A DNA stretch of 64,000 nucleotides from Streptomyces sp. I6 (GTDB lineage: Bacteria; Actinomycetota; Actinomycetes; Streptomycetales; Streptomycetaceae). Below the pieces are notes generated by a model. The model worked only from the letters and a program-made list of their open reading frames with translations, was not told the origin of the DNA and did not search any database. This document shows, one piece after another, positions 27,230 to 35,553 of this stretch. Within the stretch, counting starts at the first letter, position 1. Each line of letters starts with the position of its first letter. The stretch lies in contig RHDP01000001.1 in assembly GCA_003725745.1 (NCBI GenBank), positions 434,001 to 498,000 of the forward strand, in the 5' to 3' direction. Both the position numbers and the translations under genes were made by a program.

Positions 27230-28264
27230 GTGGCCGAGTTCGCCCGCCGCAACGAGACCCGCTACGGCAACCGGCCCACCATGAAGGACGTGGCCGCGCG
27301 TGCCGGAGTGGGGCTGAAGACGGTCTCGCGGGTGGTGAACGGCGAGCCCGGCGTCACCCCGGACACCGAGCGCCGGGTGCAGGAGGCCATCGAGGCACTG
27401 GGGTTCCGCCGCAACGACAGCGCACGCGTCCTGCGCAAGGGCCGTACCGCCTCGATCGGACTGGTCCTGGAGGATCTGGCCGACCCCTTCTACGGGCCGC
27501 TGAGCCGAGCCGTGGAGGAGGTCGCGAGGGCGCACGGAGCACTGCTGATCAACGGGTCCAGCGCGGAGGACCCCGACCGCGAGCAGGAGTTGGTGCTCGC
27601 GCTGTGCGCCCGCCGGGTGGACGGCCTCATCGTGATCCCCGCCGGTCACGACCACCGCTATCTCGAACCCGAGATCAAGGCGGGCGTGGCGACGGTGTTC
27701 GTAGACCGGCCCGCCGGCCGGATCGACGCGGACGCCGTGCTCACCGACAGCTACGGCGGTGCCCGGGAGGGCGTTGCGCATCTGATAGCCCACGGTCACC
27801 GGAGCATCGGGTTCATCGGCGACCAGCCGCGCATCCACACCGCGGCGGAGCGGCTGCGCGGCTACCGGGCCGCGATGGCGGACGCGGGGCTGCCGGTGGA
27901 CGAGCGCTGGGTGTCCCTGGGCTCGACGGACCCCGCGCGGGTGAGGGCGGCGACGGAGGCGATGCTGTCCGGCACCGAGCCGGTGACCGCCCTCTTCGCG
28001 GGCAACAACCGGGTGACGGTCACGGCGGTACGGCTGCTGGCGGGGCGGGATGCCCCGATCGCTCTCGTCGGGTTCGACGACATCGAACTCGCCGATCTGC
28101 TCGGCATCACGGTGATCGCCCAGGACGCCGCCGCACTGGGCCGCACCGCCGCGGAGCGGCTGTTCCGCCGGCTGGACGGGGTGTCCGAGGCGCCGACACG
28201 GGTGGAGTTGACGACCAGGCTCCTCGCCCGCGGTTCGGGCGAAGTGCCTCCGCCCGGCGCCTGA
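27230..28264 (+). CDS. LacI family transcriptional regulator
   Basis: A 344-residue LacI/GalR protein. TMKDVAARAGVGLKTVSRVV is the helix-turn-helix and hinge start, followed by NGEPGVTPDTERRV; the periplasmic-binding-like effector domain includes ADPFYGPLSRAVEE, RRVDGLIVIP, HRSIGFIGD and IALVGFDDIELADLLG. The GTG at 27230 leaves a 19-residue leader before the HTH, a common length; an ATG at the HTH itself is also possible. It likely represses the divergent ROK kinase and itself through the 27110 palindrome. Confidence 0.92.
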   Translation: MAEFARRNETRYGNRPTMKDVAARAGVGLKTVSRVVNGEPGVTPDTERRVQEAIEALGFRRNDSARVLRKGRTASIGLVLEDLADPFYGPLSRAVEEVARAHGALLINGSSAEDPDREQELVLALCARRVDGLIVIPAGHDHRYLEPEIKAGVATVFVDRPAGRIDADAVLTDSYGGAREGVAHLIAHGHRSIGFIGDQPRIHTAAERLRGYRAAMADAGLPVDERWVSLGSTDPARVRAATEAMLSGTEPVTALFAGNNRVTVTAVRLLAGRDAPIALVGFDDIELADLLGITVIAQDAAALGRTAAERLFRRLDGVSEAPTRVELTTRLLARGSGEVPPPGA

Positions 28265-28332
28265 ACCGCGGGCGGCGCGCCGGGCGTCCCCGCATCCCTA
28301 ACGCGCGGCGGCGGCGGTGAACGGCCCCGGGG

Positions 28333-29622
28333 CTACCGGGCGGTTGCCGTCAGATCGCCGCGGCGCGGCCGGGCGAAGGCGTCGAGTTCGGTCCGGGTGA
28401 GGCCGGTGAGGCGCGCGACCTCGGCGTCGTCGAGCGCGCCGCAGTCCAGTCCGCGCAGCAGGTAGCCGCTGAGCGCCTTCGCCGTGGCGGGCTCGTCCAT
28501 GATGTCGCCCTCGGTCCGTGCCACGTAGGCGGCGAGGCGCGCGGCAGCGGCCTCCAAACCCTCGCGGTAGAACGCGAACACGGCCGCGTAGCGGGTCGGG
28601 AGGTGCCCGGGGTGCATGTCCCAGCCCTGGTAGTAGGCACGGGCCAGGGCGCGGCGCGTGAGACCGTAGTGGAGCCGCCAGGCCTGGTGCACCTGGTCGG
28701 TGCCGCCGACCGGCAGCACGTTGGTGGAGCCGTCCGAGACGCGTACGCCGGTACCGGCGGCGGCGACCTGCATGACGGCCTTGGCGTGGTCGGCGGCGGG
28801 GTGGTCGCTGGCCTGGTGGGCGGCGCTGACGCCGAGGCAGGCGCTGTAGTCGAACGTGCCGTAGTGCAGCCCGGTGGCGCGGCCCCCGGCTGCGTCGATC
28901 ATGCGGGCGACGGTCGCGGTGCCGTCGGCGGCGAGAATGGCCTGGCTGGTCTCGACCTGGATCTCGAACCCGATCCGTCCCGTGTCGAGCCCATGGGCCT
29001 TCTCGAAGGCCTCGAGCAGCCGGACGAACGCCGTGACCTGCTCCGGGTAGGTGACCTTCGGGAGGGTGAGGACGAGGCCGCCGGGCAGTCCGCCGTGCTC
29101 CGTCAGGCCGGTCAGGAAGACGTCGGTGGTGCGGATGCCGCGGTCGCGCACGGCGGCCTCCATGCACTTCATGCGGATGCCGGTGTACGGCGGCGCGGTG
29201 CCCCGGGCGTGCGCCTCGGCGACCAGCCGGGCGGCACGGGCGGCGTCGGCGTCCTCGTCGTGGCCGTGGTAGCCGTCCTCGAAGTCGACGCGGAGGTCCT
29301 CCACGGGCTCGCGTTCCAGCTTGGCCCGTACCCGCGTGTAGACGGCCTCCGCGAGGTCGCCGGAGAGCCCGAGCACCCGGGCGAGGGTCGCCGCGTCCGG
29401 GGCGTGCTTGTCCAGCGAGGCGAGCGCCTGGTCGCCCCAGGAGCGGATCGTTCCGGCGTCGAAGGCGTCGCCGGGCACATAGACGGTGTGGACGGGCTGG
29501 CGGGTGCCGGGGTCTCCCGGGTACCGGCGGGCGAGTTCGGCGTCCACCGGTACGAGGGAGGCGCTGATGCTCTCGCCGACCGCACCGGCAAGGCTCGTCG
29601 ACACCTTCTCCTGCTGACCCAT
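28333..29622 (-). CDS. DUF6986 family HpcH/HpaI-type aldolase
   Basis: A 429-residue TIM-barrel of the aldolase/citrate lyase superfamily. LRVDFEDGYHGHDEDAD carries the acidic metal site, GIRMKCME a conserved Arg, LPKVTYPEQV and GFEIQVETSQAIL the Lys and Glu positions, and GLHYGTFDYSACLGVS the barrel end. The family is linked, from memory, to purine/ureide or glyoxylate metabolism in Streptomyces. ATG 29622 is chosen because homology begins at MGQQEKVSTS. The promoter and operator just upstream suggest strict repression. The substrate is unproven. Confidence 0.85.
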   Translation of the reverse strand: MGQQEKVSTSLAGAVGESISASLVPVDAELARRYPGDPGTRQPVHTVYVPGDAFDAGTIRSWGDQALASLDKHAPDAATLARVLGLSGDLAEAVYTRVRAKLEREPVEDLRVDFEDGYHGHDEDADAARAARLVAEAHARGTAPPYTGIRMKCMEAAVRDRGIRTTDVFLTGLTEHGGLPGGLVLTLPKVTYPEQVTAFVRLLEAFEKAHGLDTGRIGFEIQVETSQAILAADGTATVARMIDAAGGRATGLHYGTFDYSACLGVSAAHQASDHPAADHAKAVMQVAAAGTGVRVSDGSTNVLPVGGTDQVHQAWRLHYGLTRRALARAYYQGWDMHPGHLPTRYAAVFAFYREGLEAAAARLAAYVARTEGDIMDEPATAKALSGYLLRGLDCGALDDAEVARLTGLTRTELDAFARPRRGDLTATAR

Positions 29623-29644
29623 TCCGGCACCCTTCACACTCACT

Positions 29645-29708
29645 CCATTCCGTCTTGCGGAATGAAAAATCCGTATGGTGAAGCTATCGGGGTGACTGAC
29701 CTGCGTCA
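29645..29708 (-). promoter_or_regulatory. Promoter and palindromic operator of the DUF6986 gene
   Basis: On the minus strand TTGACG (29703-29708) and TAGCTT (29680-29685) are 17 bases apart, giving a start near 29673. Ten bases downstream lies CATTCCG-TCTTG-CGGAATG (29645-29663), a perfect 7-bp inverted repeat that could block elongation. TTCCG...CGGAA symmetry is typical of IclR-family sites, but no IclR gene is in the window. Confidence 0.7.
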
Positions 29709-29728
29709 ATGGTCTCCCGGAACGCCGC

Positions 29729-29760
29729 GGGGCCGCGCGGTGGGTTCACCGTGCGGCCCC
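29729..29760. terminator. Terminator hairpin after etfA
   Basis: GGGGCCGCGCGGTG pairs with CACCGTGCGGCCCC (one mismatch) around a four-base loop, 21 bases beyond the etfA stop on the minus strand. Confidence 0.8.
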
Positions 29761-29780
29761 GGACGGGCGTCCTGCCGGAC

Positions 29781-30755
29781 TCAGCCCTTGCGGGCCTTGA
29801 TCTCGTCGGTCAGCTGCGGGACGACCTCGAAGAGGTCGCCGACCACGCCGTAGTCGACCAGGTCGAAGATCGGGGCCTCGGGGTCCTTGTTGACCGCCAC
29901 GATGGTCTTGGAGGTCTGCATACCGGCCCGGTGCTGGATCGCGCCGGAGATGCCGGAGGCGATGTACAGCTGCGGCGAGACGCTCTTGCCGGTCTGGCCG
30001 ACCTGGTTGGAGTGCGGGTACCAGCCCGCGTCCACGGCGGCGCGGGAGGCGCCGACGGCGGCGCCGAGCGAGTCGGCGAGCGCCTCGATCACCGAGAAGT
30101 TCTCGGCGCCGTTGACGCCGCGGCCGCCGGAGACCACGATCGCGGCCTCGGTCAGCTCGGGGCGGCCGGTCGACTCGCGCGGGGTGCGGGAGACGACCTT
30201 GGTGCCGGTCGCCTTGTCACCGAAGGCGACGTTCAGCGCCTCGACGGCGCCGGCGGCCGGGGCGGCCTCCACGGGGGCCGAGTTCGGCTTCACCGTGATG
30301 ACCGGGGTGCCCTTGGAGACGCGGGACTTGGTGGTGAAGGCGGCGGCGAACGCGGACTGCGTGGCCACCGGACCCCCGTCGCCGGCCTCCAGGTCGACCG
30401 CGTCGGTGATGATGCCGGAGCCGATGCGGACCGCGAGACGGGCCGCGACCTCCTTGCCCTCGGCGGAGGACGGCACCAGCACCGCGGCCAGGGAGCCGCC
30501 GGCGGACACCGCCTCGTACGCGGCCTGCAGCGCGTCCACCTTCGGTACGACCAGGTAGTCGGCGAACTCGGGCGCGTCGGCGGTCAGGACCTTCACCGCG
30601 CCGTGCTCGGCGAGGGTGGCGGCGGTGGCCTCGGCGCCGGAACCGAGCGCGACGGCGATCGGCTCGCCGATGCGGCGGGCCAGCGTCAGCAGCTCCAGGG
30701 TGGGCTTGCGGACGGCGCCGTCCACGTGGTCGACGTAGACGAGAACTTCAGCCAT
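29781..30755 (-). CDS. etfA: Electron transfer flavoprotein alpha subunit
   Basis: A 324-residue protein. The N-terminal half is the ETF alpha/beta domain (VLVYVDHVDGAV, LTADAPEFADYLVVPK); the C-terminal FAD domain holds AAIVVSGGRGVNGAENF, GASRAAVDAGWYPHSNQVGQ, GKSVSPQLYIASGISGAIQH and VAVNKDPEAPIFDLVDYG. With etfB it forms the heterodimer that passes electrons from acyl-CoA dehydrogenases to the quinone pool. It lies 58 bases after etfB in the same direction; the pair is an operon ended by the hairpin at 29729. Confidence 0.97.
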   Translation of the reverse strand: MAEVLVYVDHVDGAVRKPTLELLTLARRIGEPIAVALGSGAEATAATLAEHGAVKVLTADAPEFADYLVVPKVDALQAAYEAVSAGGSLAAVLVPSSAEGKEVAARLAVRIGSGIITDAVDLEAGDGGPVATQSAFAAAFTTKSRVSKGTPVITVKPNSAPVEAAPAAGAVEALNVAFGDKATGTKVVSRTPRESTGRPELTEAAIVVSGGRGVNGAENFSVIEALADSLGAAVGASRAAVDAGWYPHSNQVGQTGKSVSPQLYIASGISGAIQHRAGMQTSKTIVAVNKDPEAPIFDLVDYGVVGDLFEVVPQLTDEIKARKG

Positions 30756-30813
30756 GGGACTTCTTCTCTCCTGCTTGCGAAGTGTGCGGGGCGGTGGGGG
30801 TGATGACCGGAGC

Positions 30814-31599
30814 TCAGATGAACTTCTGGCTCGCGAGGTACTCCGCGAGCTGCCTGCCGCCCTCGCCCTCGTCCTTGACGATCGTGCCCGCGGTGCGGGC
30901 CGGGCGCTCGGCCGCGGAGTCCACCGCGGTCCAGGCTCCCTCCAGGCCGACCTCCTCCGCCTCGATGCCGAGGTCGGACAGGTCCAGCGACTCCACCGGC
31001 TTCTTCTTCGCGGCCATGATGCCCTTGAAGGACGGGTAGCGTGCCTCGCCCGACTGGTCCGTCACGGACACGACCGCCGGCAGGGACGCCTCCAGCCGCT
31101 CCGACGCGGTGTCGCCGTCCCGGCGGCCCGTGACGGTGCCGTCCTCGACGGAGACCTCGGACAGCAGGGTCGCCTGCGGAACGCCGAGCCGCTCGGCGAG
31201 GACCGCCGGAAGGACGCCCATGACGCCGTCGGTCGAGGCCATGCCGCACAGGACCAGGTCGTAGCCGGTCTTCTCGATCGCCTTGGCCAGGACCAGCGAC
31301 GTGCCCATCACGTCGGTGCCGTGCAGGTCGTCGTCCTCGACGTGGACGGCCTTGTCCGCACCCATGGACAGCGCCTTGCGCAGCGCGTCCTTGGCGTCCT
31401 CGGGACCGACGGTCAGCACGGTGATCTCGGCGTCGTCCGCCTCCTCGGCGATCTGCAGCGCCTGCTCGACCGCGTACTCGTCGAGCTCCGACAGCAGGCC
31501 GTCGACATCGTCGCGGTCGACTGTCAGGTCATCGGCGAAGTGCCGGTCGCCGGTGGCGTCGGGCACGTACTTCACACAGACAACGATCCTCAAGCTCAC
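30814..31599 (-). CDS. etfB: Electron transfer flavoprotein beta subunit
   Basis: A 261-residue protein, the usual beta length. SLRIVVCVKYVPDATGD opens the domain, LDEYAVEQALQIAEE and KALSMGADKAVHVED are the conserved helices around the AMP/FAD site, and DLVLCGMASTDG is the family signature. GGAGAG lies five bases before the GTG start at 31597-31599. First gene of the etfBA operon. No ETF:quinone oxidoreductase or dehydrogenase gene is adjacent. Confidence 0.97.
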   Translation of the reverse strand: MSLRIVVCVKYVPDATGDRHFADDLTVDRDDVDGLLSELDEYAVEQALQIAEEADDAEITVLTVGPEDAKDALRKALSMGADKAVHVEDDDLHGTDVMGTSLVLAKAIEKTGYDLVLCGMASTDGVMGVLPAVLAERLGVPQATLLSEVSVEDGTVTGRRDGDTASERLEASLPAVVSVTDQSGEARYPSFKGIMAAKKKPVESLDLSDLGIEAEEVGLEGAWTAVDSAAERPARTAGTIVKDEGEGGRQLAEYLASQKFI

Positions 31600-31790
31600 G
31601 CCGGCTCTCCTACTGCATCGTCAATTACCGAGCTGCCTTGTGCAGGCAGCATAGGCGCCTGAAGGCGGGGTTTTCCGGTCGGGGCGACCGGCGCTCCGAA
31701 CGAAATATTACTCGCCAGTACACCCACTGCGTACCCGGTGAGCAAGCGCTTGGAACTGTGACCTTGCCAACGCTGTGTAACCGGGATTCC

Positions 31791-32297
31791 TCAGTCCCTC
31801 AACGCGTTGAAGCGGCCCTGGTGGTACAGCAGGGGGCGACCGGTCCCCTCCGGGTCGCCGGCGACCGCCTCGGCGATCACGACGCGGTGGTCACCCGCCG
31901 GCACCCGGGCCACCACCCGGCAGACCAGCCACGCCAGCACGCCGTCCAGGAGCGGAACCCCTTCGGGCCCGGTGCGCCAGCGGGTCGGCGGGGCGAAGCG
32001 GTCGGCGCCCCTGCGGGCGAACGCGGCGGCCAGGTCGCGCTGGTCCTCGGCGAGTATGTGCACCCCGACATGGTCGGTGTCGGCGACGACCCGCCAGCTG
32101 GAGGAGGCGGTGCCGATACCGAACGACAGCAGCGGGGGCTCGGCCGCGACGGAGCTGAGCGAGGTGGCGGTGAAGCCCACGGGGCGGTCGCCCTGCGCGG
32201 TGATGACCGCCACTCCCGCGGCGTGGCGCCGGAACACGGAGCGCAGCAGGTCGGGGGAGGCGAGTCGAGGGGTGCCGAGGCCGGGCCTGGCCGCCAT
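31791..32297 (-). CDS. Flavin reductase family protein
   Basis: A 168-residue split-barrel flavin reductase (HpaC/ActVB type). LRSVFRRHAAGVAVITAQGD is the N-terminal helix-strand, GFTATSLSSVAAEPPLLSF the flavin loop, FARRGADRF the NADH-side segment, and GDHRVVIAEAV the last conserved strand. Such proteins supply reduced FMN/FAD to two-component monooxygenases or act alone. No monooxygenase is adjacent. ATG 32297 has AGGA upstream; the long upstream open frame is not protein-like. Confidence 0.88.
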   Translation of the reverse strand: MAARPGLGTPRLASPDLLRSVFRRHAAGVAVITAQGDRPVGFTATSLSSVAAEPPLLSFGIGTASSSWRVVADTDHVGVHILAEDQRDLAAAFARRGADRFAPPTRWRTGPEGVPLLDGVLAWLVCRVVARVPAGDHRVVIAEAVAGDPEGTGRPLLYHQGRFNALRD

Positions 32298-32492
32298 GGA
32301 GGGGTCCTTCCGCGAGGGGATCGGTCGGGGTCGGCGCGACTCAGACACCCGGGCGGCGAGCGCTCGCGCCTGGGGCAGGCGGGGAGTCCCGGTGCGGCCT
32401 CCGGCCGGTGGGAAGGGGTTCTGTCGGCACATCGTCAGACTGACGATTGCGGGTGTGCGCAGTCAAGTGGGTCCGAACGGATGGGAGCTGCG

Positions 32493-32969
32493 TCACGGAC
32501 CGTCACCCGGCGGTCGCCACCCCTCTCCTGGGCGCCTCTTCTCGGCGACCGCCTCGGCGCCCTCCTCTGCGCCCTCCTCGCCGCGCCGTACCGCCGCCCC
32601 GAGGGCCGCGATGACGTCCGCCCGGCGCGGCCGGCCCGACGCCCTGCGTACGATCCGGCCCCGGGCGTCGAGCACCAGCACGGTTGGGGTGCGCAGGACG
32701 TCCAGTTCGCGGACGAGCCCGAGCCGTCCCTCGGCGTCGATCTCGACATGGGCGACGCCGTCGACCATGCCCGCGACCTCCGCGAGTGTGCGTCGCGTGG
32801 CCCGGCACGGCTGGCAGAAGGCACTGGAGAACTGGACGAGCGTCGCCCTCTCCCCCAGCTCAGCGCCCAGTTCGGCAGCGCCGAGCCGCCGCTCCTCGTA
32901 CTCCTCGTGCCCCTCGTGTCCCTCGTGCTTCTCGTGTCCCTCGTGCTCCTCGTGCCGTTCGCTCACCAT
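32493..32969 (-). CDS. Thioredoxin family protein with His/Glu-repeat N-terminus
   Basis: A 158-residue protein. Residues about 4-27 are a run of HEE/GHE units; from residue 32 a thioredoxin fold follows with the redox pair FCQPCRATRR, VAHVEIDAEGR and RTPTVLVLDARGRIV (cis-Pro site). CQPC is unusual compared with CGPC. The acidic tail EEGAEEGAEAVAE is also low complexity. The His/Glu run could bind metal ions, but this is inference. No signal peptide or TM anchor is present. The start is the first Met before the repeat. Confidence 0.85.
   Translation of the reverse strand: MVSERHEEHEGHEKHEGHEGHEEYEERRLGAAELGAELGERATLVQFSSAFCQPCRATRRTLAEVAGMVDGVAHVEIDAEGRLGLVRELDVLRTPTVLVLDARGRIVRRASGRPRRADVIAALGAAVRRGEEGAEEGAEAVAEKRRPGEGWRPPGDGP
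32890..32955. repeat. 9-bp tandem repeat coding the His/Glu tract
   Basis: About seven imperfect CTCGTGCCC/TCC-type nonamers on the plus strand encode the GHE/EHE units on the minus strand. Copy number could vary without frame change. Confidence 0.85.
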
Positions 32970-33622
32970 GGCCCCTGCTCCCGTCAGCCCGTGCGTCGAT
33001 CCGCCGGCCCGCGCCACCGCGAGGACCGTCACGCGCGCACCACGAGTCCCGTCGTCGCCTCCCTCCAGCGTTCCCGGGGCCGCGATGATTCCCGGTGCGC
33101 CGGACCCAGGGGCCCGACGGCTTCCGGCCAGGCGCGCGCCCCGTACCGCGACGGCCGCCGAGCCCTGGGCCCCCTCAACCGGCAGGACGCGGTTCGACTC
33201 CCCCTCGCCGGACCTTGCCGGAACCCGCCGGACCTCGCCGGCCCGCTGCACACGCTGGAACCCGGTGTAGCCGTCCGCGGGGCCGTGGCCGTCCGCAGGG
33301 TCGTGGACATGCGGGCCGTCGGCGGCGCGCACCGGCGGCGTTGCCCACCGCGGCGTTCCCGTACCGCGGAGCGAGCCGGAGACACCTGCCGCCCCGGCTC
33401 CCCGGCGAGCCGGGAGGGACCGGGCGGCGGACACCGGGGGCCGGCCGGCCGGAGTGCGTGACAGGTGACACGACGTGACGAGAATCTCGCCGCACGACGC
33501 GCCGAGGACTGGCCGTCGCGTCGCACATGGGGCACGATCTGCCCAATGCCGAATACCTACGGCTGCGTAACCTCCGCTGGGAGAACCCTCCCCAGGACAC
33601 AGAAGGAAGGGCCTCTCCCGAC
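32970..33622. other. Gene-free stretch before the acyltransferase
   Basis: I see no gene in about 650 bases. The open frames here are arginine-rich antisense products. The last 100 bases (from 33527) continue the acyltransferase frame but are not conserved-looking and are best seen as its leader. Confidence 0.45.
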
Positions 33623-34345
33623 ATGGCAGAGCTCGTCTACCGGCCGGTCATCGGCGCCGCACTCTCGATGTTCAAGGCGCTCGACCTGAAGATCGACTGC
33701 CAGGGTTCGGAGAACATCCCCCGCTCCGGCGGCGCGGTGCTGGTGAGCAATCACATCGGCTACCTGGACTTCATCTTCTCCGGCCTGGCCGCGCTGCCGC
33801 AGAAGCGCCTGGTGCGCTTCATGGCGAAGGAGTCGGTCTTCCGGCACCGGGTCTCGGGTCCGCTGATGCGGGGCATGAAGCACATCCCCGTGGACCGCCG
33901 CCAGGGCGAGGAGGCGTACGCCCACGCGCTGGACTCACTGCGCGCGGGTGAGGTGATCGGTGTCTTTCCCGAGGCCACGATCTCCCAGTCGTTCACGCTG
34001 AAGGGCTTCAAGTCCGGCGCGGCACGGCTCGCCCAGGAGGCCGGTGTGCCGCTCGTCCCGATGGCCCTGTGGGGCACGCAGCGGCTGTGGACCAAGGGCC
34101 GGCCGAAGAACCTCCGGCGCAGCCACATCCCGGTGACGATCCGTGTCGGCGAAGCCATGGAGGCGCCGGCCGACCAGTACGCCGGGGCGATCACACGCCG
34201 GCTGCGCGAGCGCGTCCAGGAGCTGCTGGAGTCGGCGCAGCGCGCCTATCCGGTGCGCCCCAAGGACGCCTCCGACACCTGGTGGGTGCCCGCTCACCTC
34301 GGGGGCACGGCCCCCACTCCCGCGGAGGTCCGCGAGGCCCGCTGA
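33623..34345 (+). CDS. Lysophospholipid acyltransferase (PlsC-like)
   Basis: A 240-residue membrane-associated acyltransferase. NHIGYLD is the HX4D catalytic motif, FMAKESVFRHR and GMKHIPVDR block II, GVFPEATISQSFTLKGFKSG block III (the usual FPEG is FPEA here), and VPLVPMALWG block IV. It would transfer an acyl chain to a lysophospholipid or related acceptor. ATG 33623 begins the conserved part (MAELVYRPV); GGAAGG lies thirteen bases upstream. It stands alone. Confidence 0.9.
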   Translation: MAELVYRPVIGAALSMFKALDLKIDCQGSENIPRSGGAVLVSNHIGYLDFIFSGLAALPQKRLVRFMAKESVFRHRVSGPLMRGMKHIPVDRRQGEEAYAHALDSLRAGEVIGVFPEATISQSFTLKGFKSGAARLAQEAGVPLVPMALWGTQRLWTKGRPKNLRRSHIPVTIRVGEAMEAPADQYAGAITRRLRERVQELLESAQRAYPVRPKDASDTWWVPAHLGGTAPTPAEVREAR

Positions 34346-34443
34346 GCGGCTCCCCGCGGCCTCACCGGAGGGTGGGGACCCCGCCCGCGCCGGCGGGGTG
34401 GAGCAGGCTCCGGACGGGGGCTCCTTGACCCCCACCGCCTGTG

Positions 34444-35135
34444 TCAGTCCGGTGTGCGGAGGGTGATGCGGGCTCCGGGACTGAGTTTCTCCAGGGACTC
34501 CGCGAGTTCCGCGCCCGCCGCCCGGAGTTCCTCGGAACTCATCGGGGCCAGGGACTCCAGCAGGAAGAGCCCGTTGACGGAGTGCTCGGTGAGCCGGGTA
34601 CGGGGGCCCTGGCGCCAGTTCCAGCGGCGGCAGGTGACGCCTTCCCCGTCGCACCAGACGACCTCGCCCGGGTCGGGGCACTCCACGGACTGCTCGCCCC
34701 CCGCCACCGTGACGAACGGCTCCCGGCCGGTGGCGCGTACCAGTCGCATTCCCCCTGGACGCGGTCCAGGTCCTCGCCGCCGACCGGGATCAGACGGGCC
34801 ACGCTGAGCGCGTTGTACGCGTCGACGAGCAGATTGATCCGGGGCAGTCCGCCGCCGGTCAGCGCGCGCCGGGCGAGCGCCTCGGCGGAGTTGCGGGTGC
34901 GGGACGGCTTGGCCCCGAAGGCGGTGTAGGCGGCGCGCCAGGCCGCCATGTGCGGGTCCTCGTGCGGTGCACGACCGTCGAGCCGCTCCGCCAGACGGCG
35001 GGCAGCTTCGTCGAGGAGCGCCGAACTCGCCTCGTTGCTGGGCCCGTTGACCAGGCCGCGGGCCTCGACGACGAGCGGTGTGAAGCCGGGGACGAGAGTG
35101 CGGACCTCGTCGGACACGGTGAGCGTGAGAGGCAT
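34444..35135 (-). CDS. B3/B4 domain protein (frameshifted)
   Basis: About 230 residues when corrected. PLTLTVSDEVRTLVPGFTPL, KPSRTRNSAEALARR and LPRINLLVDAYNALSVARLI match the stand-alone B3/B4 (PheT-like tRNA-binding) family; the second frame gives GGMRLVRATGREPF, EVVWCDGEG and the C-terminal SVNGLFLLESLAP. The break is in the CCCCC of 34751-34755, where one more C restores VQGGMRL. These proteins are thought to bind tRNA or act in aminoacyl editing. No RNA-related gene is near. Confidence 0.82.
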
Positions 35136-35226
35136 CGGCGTCCTTGCCTGGGAGTGCTGCGACGGTGCTGCGTGCGGACGGGAGAGCCCTCGGGCCCCCG
35201 GAGCGCAATACAGCATATGACGCTGG

Positions 35227-35529
35227 ATGGTACAACGCACTGCACTTCCGGTCCGAAGCCGCCGGACGTTCGAGTTGTTCTCTCTCCTCAGCTGCCGCTC
35301 CCTGACCCGCTCCGCGTGGCGGCTCGGGCTGTTCGGCAACCGGTGGATCATCGCCGGTGTCATCACGCAGACCGCCGGGCAGCTCGCCCTCACCTACCTG
35401 CCGGCGATGAACCGCCTCTTCGGCACCGCGCCCATCAGCGGCGGGGCATGGCTGCGCATTCTGGGCGTCGCCGCGCTCACCGCCCTCGTCGTCGCCGCCG
35501 ACAAGCGTCTGCGTCACCAGCCGCTCTGA
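35227..35529 (+). pseudogene. P-type cation ATPase C-terminal remnant
   Basis: A 100-residue frame that reads FELFSLLSCRSLTRSAWRLG, then GNRWIIAGVITQTAGQLALT and NRLFGTAPISGGAWLRILG. ELF...SCRSxxxS...G...N followed by LFGTAPI is the last transmembrane segment group of Ca2+-type P-type ATPases (Cation_ATPase_C). The remaining 700 or so residues are gone. It is a stub left by deletion, and no start codon with a ribosome site is convincing. Confidence 0.72.
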
Positions 35530-35553
35530 GGCCTGGCCCCAAGACGATCCCTG

